Assembly: GCF_029542205.1 (NCBI RefSeq)
Contig: NZ_CP113783.1
Coordinates: forward strand, 1,913,001 to 1,977,000
Direction of reading: 5' to 3'
DNA from: Pseudoxanthomonas sp. SE1
GTDB lineage: Bacteria; Pseudomonadota; Gammaproteobacteria; Xanthomonadales; Xanthomonadaceae
DNA: 64,000 nt
Part shown: one piece after another, positions 27,597-35,775 of the stretch
Layout: each line of letters starts with the position of its first letter
How positions within the stretch are numbered: the first letter of the stretch is position 1
Translations under genes and position numbers: made by a program
The notes under the pieces: model-generated
The model's input: the letters and a program-made list of their open reading frames with translations, nothing else
Database searches by the model: none
Told to the model about the DNA's origin: nothing

Positions 27597-30500
27597 GTGG
27601 CCAGTGCGTCGGGCGCGGGCACAAGCAGGCGATGGCGTGGCTGGCGGGCGGCATGGGCCGGCCTGGTGTTGCTCGTGCTCGTGCAGACCGCGTCCGCACT
27701 CGAGATCCACCGCCAGCTGTCGCAATTCCACCACACGGCCTGGAGCGTCAAGGACGGTGCACCGGGTCAGATCACCGCGCTGGCGCAGACGGCGGACGGT
27801 TACCTCTGGCTGGCTACCCAGATCGGCCTGTATCGCTTCGACGGCGTGCAGTTCGAGCGCTACGAGCCGCCGGTCGGCGAGGCGCTGCCCGCGACCAGTG
27901 TTTCGGCCCTGCATGCATCTCCAGAAGGCGGGCTCTGGGTGGGTTTCCGCTACGGCGCCGTCAGCCATATCCATGGCGGCACGCTGACGCATTACGGAGA
28001 GGCGCAAGGCCTGCCCAGTGGCACCGTGTTCGCCTTCGCGCGCGATGCCGATGGCCGGCTGTGGGCGGCCACCTTCACCGGACTGGTCTACCTGGAGCGG
28101 GGGCGATGGCATGCGCTGGGACCGGAATGGGAATTCCCCGGCCGGCAGGCGCGCACCGTGTTCGCCGATGCGGCCGGCACGTTGTGGGTGGCGAGCGAGC
28201 AAAGCGTTGCCTTCCTGCCACGCGGAGCCCGGGCGTTCCAGCGCGTGCCTGCCGCGGTTGGCCGGATCAGCCAGTTTTCGCAGGCGCCGGACGGCGGCAT
28301 CTGGATTGCCGAGGCGGATCGCGCGGTACGCGCCTTGCCCTTGCCGGGCGCTCCGGCGTCGACCGTTGCGCTGCCACTGCCATCGGCCGGCCTGCTGTTC
28401 GATCGCGACGGCGCGCTGTGGGCCACCACGCTGGGTGACGGCGTCTACCGGCTGGCCGGCGAAGGGCGCCCGCACTTCGAGAGCTATCGCCAGCGCGATG
28501 GCCTGAGTTCGGACTACGCATTGCCGCTGCTGGAGGACCGCGAAGGCACGATCTGGCTGGGCAGCAGTCGCGGGCTGGACCGCTTCCGCCATGCCAACGT
28601 GGTGCTTGCCCGCTTGCCGGATGGTGCGCACGACTTCGCCATCGTCGCCGGTGAGGGCGCGTCCGTGCTGGCGGGAAGTCGCAACCGGCCCCTGATGCGA
28701 CTGCGGGGCGGCGTGCTGGAGACGCTGCCGCTGCCTCCCCCACTGACCGCCGCGCACAGGGACGACAGTGGCGTGGTCTGGCTCGGCGGCCCCAAAGGAC
28801 TCTGGACATTGCGTGACGGTACGCTGGCGCCGGCGGCACCCCTGCCGGTCAGGGCGTACTCGGGTGTGCAGGCGATCGCGCGGACGACCGACGGCACGCT
28901 GTGGGTGTCGTTGAACACACCTGGCATCCATCGTCTGCGTGACGGTCGTTGGACCCATCTGCAGGAACTTCCGGGCACCCGCGATGGTTCGTCGCCGCTG
29001 AGCCTGCTTGCCGACCGGGAGGGGCAGTTGTGGATGGGCTTTGCGCACAATCGCATCGCGCGGATGCGGGACGGCAGCCTGCAGGTGTTCGGTCCCTCCA
29101 AGGGGCTGGATGTGGGCAACGTGAGCGCGCTGCATCAGGGACGTGCCGCCATCTGGATCGGGGGCGAGCAGGGGCTCGCGCGTCTGCGCGGTGACCGCAT
29201 CCAGAGCCTGCGTGCGCAAGCGGACAGCCCGTTCCGCGGAATTTCCGGCATCGTGGAGACGGCGGACGGCGATCTCTGGCTCAACGGGGCGCGCGGCATC
29301 GTGCGGGTGCCGGCCAGCGCCATCGAGGCGGTGCTCGGGGATGCGCCGCAGGCTGCGTACGATCTCTTCGACTTCCTCGATGGACTGCCCGGTATCCCCG
29401 CGCAGTTCCGGCCCATCCCGACCGCACTGCAGGCCGGCGATGGGAAACTCTGGTTCGCCACGACCAGCGGCGTGGTGTCGATCGATCCGAAGGCGATCCG
29501 GCGCAATCCGTTGCCGCCGCCGGTAGTGGTCCGCTCGCTGTCCGTCGACGGCCGGATCCATCGCCTGGAGGGCACGTCACTGTCGTTGCCAGCGGGCGCG
29601 CGCAACCTGCAGATCGGCTACACCGCGTTGAGCCTGGCCATCCCCGAACGGGTCCGGTTCCGCTATCGGCTCGAAGGCTATGAACAGGAATGGCAGGAAG
29701 CCGGCACGCGTCGCGTGGCCTACTACAACAATCCCGGGCCGGGGCACTATGTTTTCCGCGTGCTTGCCGCCAACAACGACGGCGTGTGGAACGAGGAGGG
29801 CGCCAGCATCGCGTTCTCGATCGCGCCGCGCTACTACCAGACGCCATGGTTCGCCCTGCTGTGCCTCGCGCTGGTCGCCGGTCTGCTGTGGGTCGCCTAC
29901 CTGATGCGTCTGCGGAGCGTATCCCGCCAGATCCATGACCGCCTGCAGGAGCGCCACCGCGAACGCGAGCGCATCGCCCGGGAGTTGCACGACACCCTGC
30001 TGCAGAGCGTGCAGGGGCTGATCCTGCGCTTCCATGCGGTGGCGGGATCGCTGGGGGCGAGTGCGCCGGGGCGCCAGGCCCTCGAGTCCGTGCTGGAGCG
30101 CGCCGACGACGTGCTGGTGGAGGCGCGCGACCGCGTGCTCGACCTGCGTGCGAGCCACCATGCGGGCGGCCTGTCCGACGTGTTTGTCCGGATGGCGGCC
30201 GACCTGGCCAGCGATACGGATGTTTCCTGCCGGGTGACGATGGAAGGACAAGCCGCGTCGCTGGATCCGATCGTGCAGGACGAACTGGTGCAGATCGGGC
30301 GCGAAGCGCTGCTCAATGCATTCCGCCATGCCCAGGCGGAGCGCATCGACGTCGTGATCGAACAGGGAACGGATGGCGTGCGCATCCGCTTCATCGATGA
30401 CGGCCGCGGCATCGCGCCCGATGTGCTGGCGAGCGGAGGCCGGCACGGACACTGGGGGCTGGCCGGCATGCGCGAACGCGCAGAGCGGCTGGGCGCGACG

Positions 30501-30635
30501 CTGGACGTGGCATCGCGACCGGGCGAGGGCACTTGCGTCGAAGTCCATGTGCCGGCGGCACTCGCGTACCGCGCGCGCGCGCGCGGGTGGCGACGCTGGC
30601 TGCGCGGGCGCCGCGATGGGAAGGACGGTCGCTGA
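27597..30635 (+). CDS. Sensor histidine kinase with beta-propeller sensor (two-component regulator propeller, Y_Y_Y, HisKA_3, HATPase)
   Basis: This 1012-residue protein is a membrane sensor kinase. An N-terminal signal/anchor (about 17-34) is followed by a long periplasmic region of propeller repeats (W-x-A/G-T/S patterns such as DGYLWLATQIGLYRFDG), a Y_Y_Y domain (RFRYRLEGYEQEWQEAG to about residue 740), one membrane helix near 747-767, the HisKA_3 dimerisation helix with the phospho-histidine in RERIARELHDTLLQSVQG (about residue 798) and an HATPase domain (NAFRHA, DDGRGI, GLAGMRERAERLG). The GTG start has an AGGGG ribosome site. No response-regulator gene is adjacent, so its partner is elsewhere. 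The last 20 residues are strongly basic and coded by a (CG)7 run at 30570-30583. Confidence 0.92.
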   Translation: MASASGAGTSRRWRGWRAAWAGLVLLVLVQTASALEIHRQLSQFHHTAWSVKDGAPGQITALAQTADGYLWLATQIGLYRFDGVQFERYEPPVGEALPATSVSALHASPEGGLWVGFRYGAVSHIHGGTLTHYGEAQGLPSGTVFAFARDADGRLWAATFTGLVYLERGRWHALGPEWEFPGRQARTVFADAAGTLWVASEQSVAFLPRGARAFQRVPAAVGRISQFSQAPDGGIWIAEADRAVRALPLPGAPASTVALPLPSAGLLFDRDGALWATTLGDGVYRLAGEGRPHFESYRQRDGLSSDYALPLLEDREGTIWLGSSRGLDRFRHANVVLARLPDGAHDFAIVAGEGASVLAGSRNRPLMRLRGGVLETLPLPPPLTAAHRDDSGVVWLGGPKGLWTLRDGTLAPAAPLPVRAYSGVQAIARTTDGTLWVSLNTPGIHRLRDGRWTHLQELPGTRDGSSPLSLLADREGQLWMGFAHNRIARMRDGSLQVFGPSKGLDVGNVSALHQGRAAIWIGGEQGLARLRGDRIQSLRAQADSPFRGISGIVETADGDLWLNGARGIVRVPASAIEAVLGDAPQAAYDLFDFLDGLPGIPAQFRPIPTALQAGDGKLWFATTSGVVSIDPKAIRRNPLPPPVVVRSLSVDGRIHRLEGTSLSLPAGARNLQIGYTALSLAIPERVRFRYRLEGYEQEWQEAGTRRVAYYNNPGPGHYVFRVLAANNDGVWNEEGASIAFSIAPRYYQTPWFALLCLALVAGLLWVAYLMRLRSVSRQIHDRLQERHRERERIARELHDTLLQSVQGLILRFHAVAGSLGASAPGRQALESVLERADDVLVEARDRVLDLRASHHAGGLSDVFVRMAADLASDTDVSCRVTMEGQAASLDPIVQDELVQIGREALLNAFRHAQAERIDVVIEQGTDGVRIRFIDDGRGIAPDVLASGGRHGHWGLAGMRERAERLGATLDVASRPGEGTCVEVHVPAALAYRARARGWRRWLRGRRDGKDGR

Positions 30636-30662
30636 AGCAGCGGGCATCCGCATTCGCACCGC

Positions 30663-30668
30663 TACAAT
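30663..30668 (+). promoter_or_regulatory. -10 box of alr, suggesting a leaderless mRNA
   Basis: TACAAT in an extended context (GCTACAAT) lies only 6 bases before the ATG at 30675, with no ribosome site in between. If used, transcription would begin at or next to the start codon. A -35 match is not evident. Confidence 0.5.
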
Positions 30669-30674
30669 CCCCCC

Positions 30675-31871
30675 ATGCCTGGACCTGACCACATCGAGGG
30701 AATGGACTTCGCGGCCTCGTTCCGGCCCGAGGCGAATGATCGTCCCACGCGCATCCGCGTGGACCTGGATGCGTTGAGCCACAACTTCCATGCGTTGCAG
30801 GCGCACGCGGGCGTGCCGGTGATGGGCATCGTCAAGGCCAATGCCTACGGGCACGGGCTGGTGCCCGTCGCGCGACACCTGCAGGCCCAGGGCATCGGAC
30901 AACTGGGCGTGGCGCTGGTGGAGGAGGGCATCGCCCTGCGGCGCGCGGGGGTGACGGTACCCATCCTGGCGCTGGGTGGGATCCATGCGCCGCAGGTCAG
31001 CCAGTTCCTGGCGTGCGACCTTGAAGTGACCGTGTCCTCGATCGCCAAGCTGCGGCAGGTCGAACTGGCGGCGGAATCGCTGGGACGCCACGCGGTGATC
31101 CATCTGAAAGTGGACACCGGCATGGAGCGCATCGGCGTGCACAGCGAGAATGCCGGGCCGCTGATCGAGGCGGCGACCGCTTCACGCTGGTGCACGGTGA
31201 AAGGTGTCTACTCGCATCTTGCGTGCTCGGACGACCCGGCCTCGCCGATGACGCTGGAACAACTGGGGCGCTTTCTCGACGCCTGCCGGCATTTCGAGCG
31301 CATCGGTGCGCCGATGCCGATCCGCCACCTGGCCAACTCGGGTGGCGTGCTGCATTTCCCGGAAACCTGCCTGGACATGGTGCGCCCCGGCATCGCGCTG
31401 TACGGCGTGATGCCTGATGCCGCCTCCCGCCCGACCGTGGCGTTGAAGCCCGCGCTGTCGCTGGTTTCGAAGGTGGTCTACTTCAAGGTGGTCAACGCCG
31501 GTCGCACGGTCAGTTACGGCGCCACCTGGACGGCGCCAACCGATACCCGCATCGTCACCGTGCCGATCGGCTACGGCGACGGCTATCCGCGTTCGCTGTC
31601 CTCGCGGGGGGAAGTGCTGGTGCGGGGTGCGCGCCATCCCATCGTCGGGCGCGTGTGCATGGACCAGTTCATGGTCGACCTCGGTCCGGGAGGCAGTGCC
31701 TACAACGAGGATGAAGTGGTGCTGATCGGCCGCCAGGGCGACGATGCCATTTCGTGCGAAGCGGTGGCATTGGCGGCCGGCACCATTCCGTACGAGATCC
31801 TGACCGGGCTCAATGCCCGCATCCCGCGCGAATACGTCGGTGCCGCATCCGGCTTGGCGTCCGCGACGTAA
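30675..31871 (+). CDS. alr: Alanine racemase
   Basis: This PLP enzyme makes D-alanine for peptidoglycan. The PLP lysine is Lys54 in GIVKANAYGHGL, and the catalytic tyrosine lies in the C-terminal domain in VSYGATWTAP. MVRPGIALYG and IGYGDGYPRS are also family marks. With the start at 30675 the protein has 398 residues, about 25-30 more at the N-terminus than usual; the ATG at 30702 would give a more typical length, but the -10 box just before 30675 favours the first start with a leaderless mRNA. It is the only cell-wall gene in this plus-strand stretch. Confidence 0.94.
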   Translation: MPGPDHIEGMDFAASFRPEANDRPTRIRVDLDALSHNFHALQAHAGVPVMGIVKANAYGHGLVPVARHLQAQGIGQLGVALVEEGIALRRAGVTVPILALGGIHAPQVSQFLACDLEVTVSSIAKLRQVELAAESLGRHAVIHLKVDTGMERIGVHSENAGPLIEAATASRWCTVKGVYSHLACSDDPASPMTLEQLGRFLDACRHFERIGAPMPIRHLANSGGVLHFPETCLDMVRPGIALYGVMPDAASRPTVALKPALSLVSKVVYFKVVNAGRTVSYGATWTAPTDTRIVTVPIGYGDGYPRSLSSRGEVLVRGARHPIVGRVCMDQFMVDLGPGGSAYNEDEVVLIGRQGDDAISCEAVALAAGTIPYEILTGLNARIPREYVGAASGLASAT

Positions 31872-31901
31872 GCCAGCACACCGTTCCCTCGGATTTTCCG
31901 C

Positions 31902-33320
31902 ATGCCGACCGCCCTCGTCTGGTTCCGCCATGATCTGCGCCTGGACGACAATCCTGCGCTGCGGGCCGCGCTGGAGCAGGGCTTCACGCCCGTTCCGGTG
32001 TACCTCCATGCGCCGGACGAGGAGGGCGAGTGGACGCCCGGGGCAGCGTCCAACGCCTGGCTCCATCGCTCGCTGGCCGCGCTGGATGCCGACCTCCAGC
32101 GCCGCGGATCGCGTCTGCTGCGGCGGCATGGCTCCAGCGCGGCATCGCTCGACGCGCTGCTCGACGAGACCGGCGCGCAGGCCGTGTTCTGGAACCGCAA
32201 GTACGAGCCGGCCACCCAGCCGCGCGATGCGGCGCTGAAGAAGACGCTGCGCGAACGCGGCGTGCAGGTCGAGAGCTTCAAGGGCGTGCTGCTGTTCGAG
32301 CCGTGGGACCTCGCCACGCAGCAGGGCACGCCCTACAAGGTCTTCACCCCGTTCTGGCGCGCGGCGCTGTCGCAGTGGCGGGTCCCCGAACCGTGGACCG
32401 CGCCGGCGCAATTGCCATCCGTCGACACCGCGCTCCGGAGCGAGCCGCTGGATGCGTGGAAACTGGCGCCTTCGCTTGGCTGGGATGCAGGCTTCTGGGG
32501 CGCGTGGACGCCGGGTGAGGCCGGCGCGCGCGAAGCACTCGAGGTCTTCATCGACGGTGCACTCAATGGCTACCGCAGCGACCGCGACCGCCCGGATCGC
32601 ACCGGCACCTCGCGCCTGTCCCCGCACCTGCACTTCGGGGAGATCGCACCGTGGCGCATCGTGGCCGGACTGGAGCGCGCGCGCACGGCCGCCAACAGCG
32701 CCGACATGGACGGTTACATCCGTGAGCTGGGCTGGCGTGAATTCGGCTACCACCTGCTGCATCACTTCCCGCAGACCACCACGCAGAACCTCAATCCGCG
32801 CTTCGAACACTTCGACTGGGCGAAGGTGGACCCCGCAGCCCTCGACGCCTGGCGACGCGGCCGCACGGGCGTGCCCATCATCGACGCGGGCCTGCGCGAA
32901 CTCTGGGCCACCGGCTACATGCACAACCGCGTGCGCATGATCGTGGCCAGCTACCTGACCAAGCACCTGCGCTACCACTGGCTGCACGGCGCACGCTGGT
33001 TCTGGGACACGCTGGTGGACGCCGACCTGGCCAGCAACACACTTGGCTGGCAATGGACCGCGGGCACCGGCGCCGATGCCGCGCCGTACTTCCGTGTATT
33101 CAATCCGGTCACGCAGGCGGAGAAGTTCGATCCCAACGGCACGTACATCGCCCGCTGGGTGCCTGACCTCGCCGCGCTGCCTGTACCGCTGCGCTTCGCG
33201 CCGTGGCAAAAGCCCGACCTGCTGGCACGCGTCGCGCCGGACTATCCGCGCCACCCCATCGCCGACCTGGCCGCAGGTCGCGACGGCGCATTGGCGGCGT
33301 ACCGCAAGACCGGCGACTGA
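31902..33320 (+). CDS. phrB: Deoxyribodipyrimidine photolyase
   Basis: This flavoenzyme repairs cyclobutane pyrimidine dimers using blue light. The 472-residue protein has the N-terminal photolyase domain (TALVWFRHDLRLDDNPALRA) for the antenna cofactor and the FAD-binding C-terminal domain with LSPHLHFGEIAPW, ELGWREFGYHLLHH, VPIIDAGLRELWATGYMHNR, NTLGWQWTAGTGADAAPYFR and RVFNP. The pattern is that of class I CPD photolyases. It begins 30 bases after the alr stop, so the two may share a transcript. Confidence 0.95.
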   Translation: MPTALVWFRHDLRLDDNPALRAALEQGFTPVPVYLHAPDEEGEWTPGAASNAWLHRSLAALDADLQRRGSRLLRRHGSSAASLDALLDETGAQAVFWNRKYEPATQPRDAALKKTLRERGVQVESFKGVLLFEPWDLATQQGTPYKVFTPFWRAALSQWRVPEPWTAPAQLPSVDTALRSEPLDAWKLAPSLGWDAGFWGAWTPGEAGAREALEVFIDGALNGYRSDRDRPDRTGTSRLSPHLHFGEIAPWRIVAGLERARTAANSADMDGYIRELGWREFGYHLLHHFPQTTTQNLNPRFEHFDWAKVDPAALDAWRRGRTGVPIIDAGLRELWATGYMHNRVRMIVASYLTKHLRYHWLHGARWFWDTLVDADLASNTLGWQWTAGTGADAAPYFRVFNPVTQAEKFDPNGTYIARWVPDLAALPVPLRFAPWQKPDLLARVAPDYPRHPIADLAAGRDGALAAYRKTGD

Positions 33321-33379
33321 GCTGCGTTGACGCCTTTCGGCGCCGCGTGCTTCACTCGGCGCGGGAGAGGAGGGCAAGC

Positions 33380-34840
33380 ATGGCCACGAAGAAGGCGCCG
33401 GCAAAGCCGCGTCGCGAGCCGATGTCGCGGGTGGATACCGCCTGGTTGCGGATGTGTCGTCCGACCAACCCGATGATGATCACCGGTGTGCTGATGTTCG
33501 ACGAGCCGATGACGCTCGACCGGCTGAAGCAGGTCATCAAGCGGCGGTTCCTCGCTTATCCGCGCTTCCTGCAGAAGGCGGTCGACACGCCGGCAGGGGC
33601 GTCGTGGGTAACCGATCCCGATTTCGACCTCGATTGGCATGTGCGCCTGTCAGCGCTGCCCGGCCGGCACGATCCGGCGTCAGAGAAGAAGGCTCTGGAA
33701 CGCTTCACCAGCCAGATGGCTTCCACGCCGCTGGACAAGACCAAGCCGCTCTGGCAATTCCACCTGATCGAGCGCTACGGCACGGGTTCGGCGCTCGTCG
33801 CGCGCATCCACCACAGTTACGCCGACGGCATCGCGCTGGTGCAGGTGCTGCTGTCGCTGACCGATACCAGTCGCAAGCCGGATGCCGGCAAGGACCTGCG
33901 CTCGGCCTGGCTGAAGAAGGATGGCGTGGAAGTCGTGCGCCGGGTCGGCGCCATCGATCGCTACATGCAGCTGGGCGGCAAGGTGCTGGGCAAGGGCATG
34001 GAGATGTACCGTGATCCCACGCTGGCCACGGTGCTGGCGAAGGAGGGAGGCGAGATCGGTCGCGAACTGCTGCATGCACTGTCGCTGTCGGACGACCCGC
34101 CGACGCTGCTGCGCGGCAAGCTGGGCGTCAGCAAGCGGGTGGCCTGGGCCGAGCCGCTGGACCTGGAGGAAGTCAAAGCCGTCGGCCGCGCCTGCGATTG
34201 CACCGTCAACGATGTACTGATGGCCGCGGCCTCCGGCGCGCTGCGCAGCTACATGCTGGAGCGTGGCGAGCAGATCGATGGGGTCACCCTGCGCGCCACC
34301 GTGCCCGTCAACCTGCGGCCGCTGGAGCATGCCCGCAAGCTGGGCAACCATTTCGGTCTCGTGTTCCTGGACCTGCCGGTGGGCGAGGACAATCCGATCC
34401 GTCGGCTGGAGCGCGTGGCGGAGTGCATGCGCGACTTGAAGAACTCGCGGCAAGCCATTGTTGCCTTTGGACTTCTGGCTGCGCTTGGCATGGCGCCTTC
34501 CGCCATCCAGAGCGTCGCGCTTGAGCTGTTCTCGCGCAAGGCCACGGCGGTGGCCACCAACGTGCCCGGTCCGCAGCAGCCGCTGTACATGGGCGGATCG
34601 CGGCTGCGCGAGATGATGTTCTGGGTGCCGCAGACCGGTTCCATCGGCATCGGTGTCTCGATCCTCAGCTACAACGGCCGCGTGCACTTCGGACTCATCG
34701 CGGACGCCAAGTTGATCCCGGACCCGGACGCGGTGATCCGGCGTTTCGGGCCGGAGTTCGACAAACTCCTGTACCTGTCGCTGATGGGCGACTGGGAGCG
34801 GACGCTGGACGCACCGGCGGCCACCGCCTTGCTTCCCTGA
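33380..34840 (+). CDS. Wax ester synthase/diacylglycerol acyltransferase (WS/DGAT)
   Basis: This acyltransferase family makes wax esters or triacylglycerols from acyl-CoA. The 486-residue protein has the catalytic HHxxxDG motif as HHSYADG (144-150) and the other family blocks PLWQFHLIERYG, NDVLMAAASGALR, VNLRPLEHARKLGN and NVPGPQQPLYMGG. The N-terminus has a short basic stretch (KKAPAKPRR) before the conserved MSRVDTAWLRM. The ATG at 33380 follows GGGAGAGGAGG, a strong ribosome site, and is preferred to upstream starts. It is 59 bases after the photolyase gene. The function in this organism (storage lipid or another ester) is not known. Confidence 0.93.
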   Translation: MATKKAPAKPRREPMSRVDTAWLRMCRPTNPMMITGVLMFDEPMTLDRLKQVIKRRFLAYPRFLQKAVDTPAGASWVTDPDFDLDWHVRLSALPGRHDPASEKKALERFTSQMASTPLDKTKPLWQFHLIERYGTGSALVARIHHSYADGIALVQVLLSLTDTSRKPDAGKDLRSAWLKKDGVEVVRRVGAIDRYMQLGGKVLGKGMEMYRDPTLATVLAKEGGEIGRELLHALSLSDDPPTLLRGKLGVSKRVAWAEPLDLEEVKAVGRACDCTVNDVLMAAASGALRSYMLERGEQIDGVTLRATVPVNLRPLEHARKLGNHFGLVFLDLPVGEDNPIRRLERVAECMRDLKNSRQAIVAFGLLAALGMAPSAIQSVALELFSRKATAVATNVPGPQQPLYMGGSRLREMMFWVPQTGSIGIGVSILSYNGRVHFGLIADAKLIPDPDAVIRRFGPEFDKLLYLSLMGDWERTLDAPAATALLP

Positions 34841-34949
34841 CCCTGCCCCCACCTGAATGAACAGGGCGGAAATCGCGCGCCATGAACACTTCGGTGGTTA
34901 GGCTGGCGGCCGTTCCGGGGATTACCCCGCACGCCACCAAGGAGGATCC

Positions 34950-35624
34950 ATGAATGCGATGCTGAAGACCGGCGCCCTGGCTGCGCTCACCGTCACTCTG
35001 CTGGGCGGCTGTGCCAGCTACACCGGCCAGACCAATGATCCGAATGATCCCAACCGCACCCGTACCGGTGCCCTGATCGGTGCCGGCATCGGTGCCGTGG
35101 CCGGCCTGCTGAGCGGCAGCGATGCCACCGAACGCCGCCAGCGCGCGCTGGTGGGTGCCGGTGTCGGCGGCCTGGCGGGCGGCTCCATCGGCGCCTACCA
35201 GGATCGCCAGGAAGCGGAGCTGCGCCGCCAGACCGCGGGCACGGGCATCGATGTCAGCCGCGATGGCGACGTCATCAAGCTCAACCTGCCCGACGGCGTG
35301 ACCTTCGACTTCGGCAAGGCCGACCTGAAGTCGCAGTTCTATCCCGCGCTCAACAACGTGGCGTCCACGCTGCGGGAGTACAACCAGACCATCGTGGAAG
35401 TCAGCGGCCACACCGACAGCATCGGTTCCGACGCGGTCAACCAGCGCCTGTCGGAACAGCGCGCGGCTGCGGTCGGCAACTACCTGATCGGCCAGGGCCT
35501 GCAGCGCGAGCGCTTCGAGATCGTCGGCATGGGCAAGCGGTATCCGGTCGCCAGCAACGATACCGACGCGGGTCGTGCGATGAATCGCCGCGTCGAAGTG
35601 CGCGTACTGCCGGTGCGCTCGTAA
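34950..35624 (+). CDS. OmpA-family outer-membrane lipoprotein with glycine-zipper
   Basis: This 224-residue lipoprotein has a signal peptide with lipobox LLGGC, a glycine-zipper region ([17 protein letters not shown] and [16 protein letters not shown], about residues 40-90), and a C-terminal OmpA/MotB peptidoglycan-binding domain ([55 protein letters not shown]). This is the YiaD/PAL-like arrangement that ties the outer membrane to peptidoglycan. The ATG has an AAGGAGG ribosome site 6 bases upstream. A strong terminator follows. Confidence 0.93.
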   Translation: MNAMLKTGALAALTVTLLGGCASYTGQTNDPNDPNRTRTGALIGAGIGAVAGLLSGSDATERRQRALVGAGVGGLAGGSIGAYQDRQEAELRRQTAGTGIDVSRDGDVIKLNLPDGVTFDFGKADLKSQFYPALNNVASTLREYNQTIVEVSGHTDSIGSDAVNQRLSEQRAAAVGNYLIGQGLQRERFEIVGMGKRYPVASNDTDAGRAMNRRVEVRVLPVRS

Positions 35625-35644
35625 GCCATCGTTGCAGCGTGTGG

Positions 35645-35672
35645 AAAACGGGCCGCGCAAGCGGCCCGTTTT
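35645..35672 (+). terminator. Rho-independent terminator after the OmpA lipoprotein gene
   Basis: Arms AAAACGGGCCGC (35645-35656) and GCGGCCCGTTTT (35661-35672) with a GCAA tetraloop form a 12-bp stem, followed by CTTTG. The A-rich left side also lets it work from the other strand. Confidence 0.88.
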
Positions 35673-35775
35673 CTTTGTCGCTTCCGCCTCGCGCTGTCAA
35701 CCCTTTCCCAGCGCTGCCATCCGTTGCCACAATCGGCATCCCACCCGGTCCATCGGGTTTTCCAGTACGGACGCA

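Noticed and set aside
27450..29561. A 703-codon minus-strand frame opposite the sensor kinase
   Set aside because: Low-complexity Arg/Pro/Ala-rich composition without motifs; the plus-strand kinase explains the stretch.
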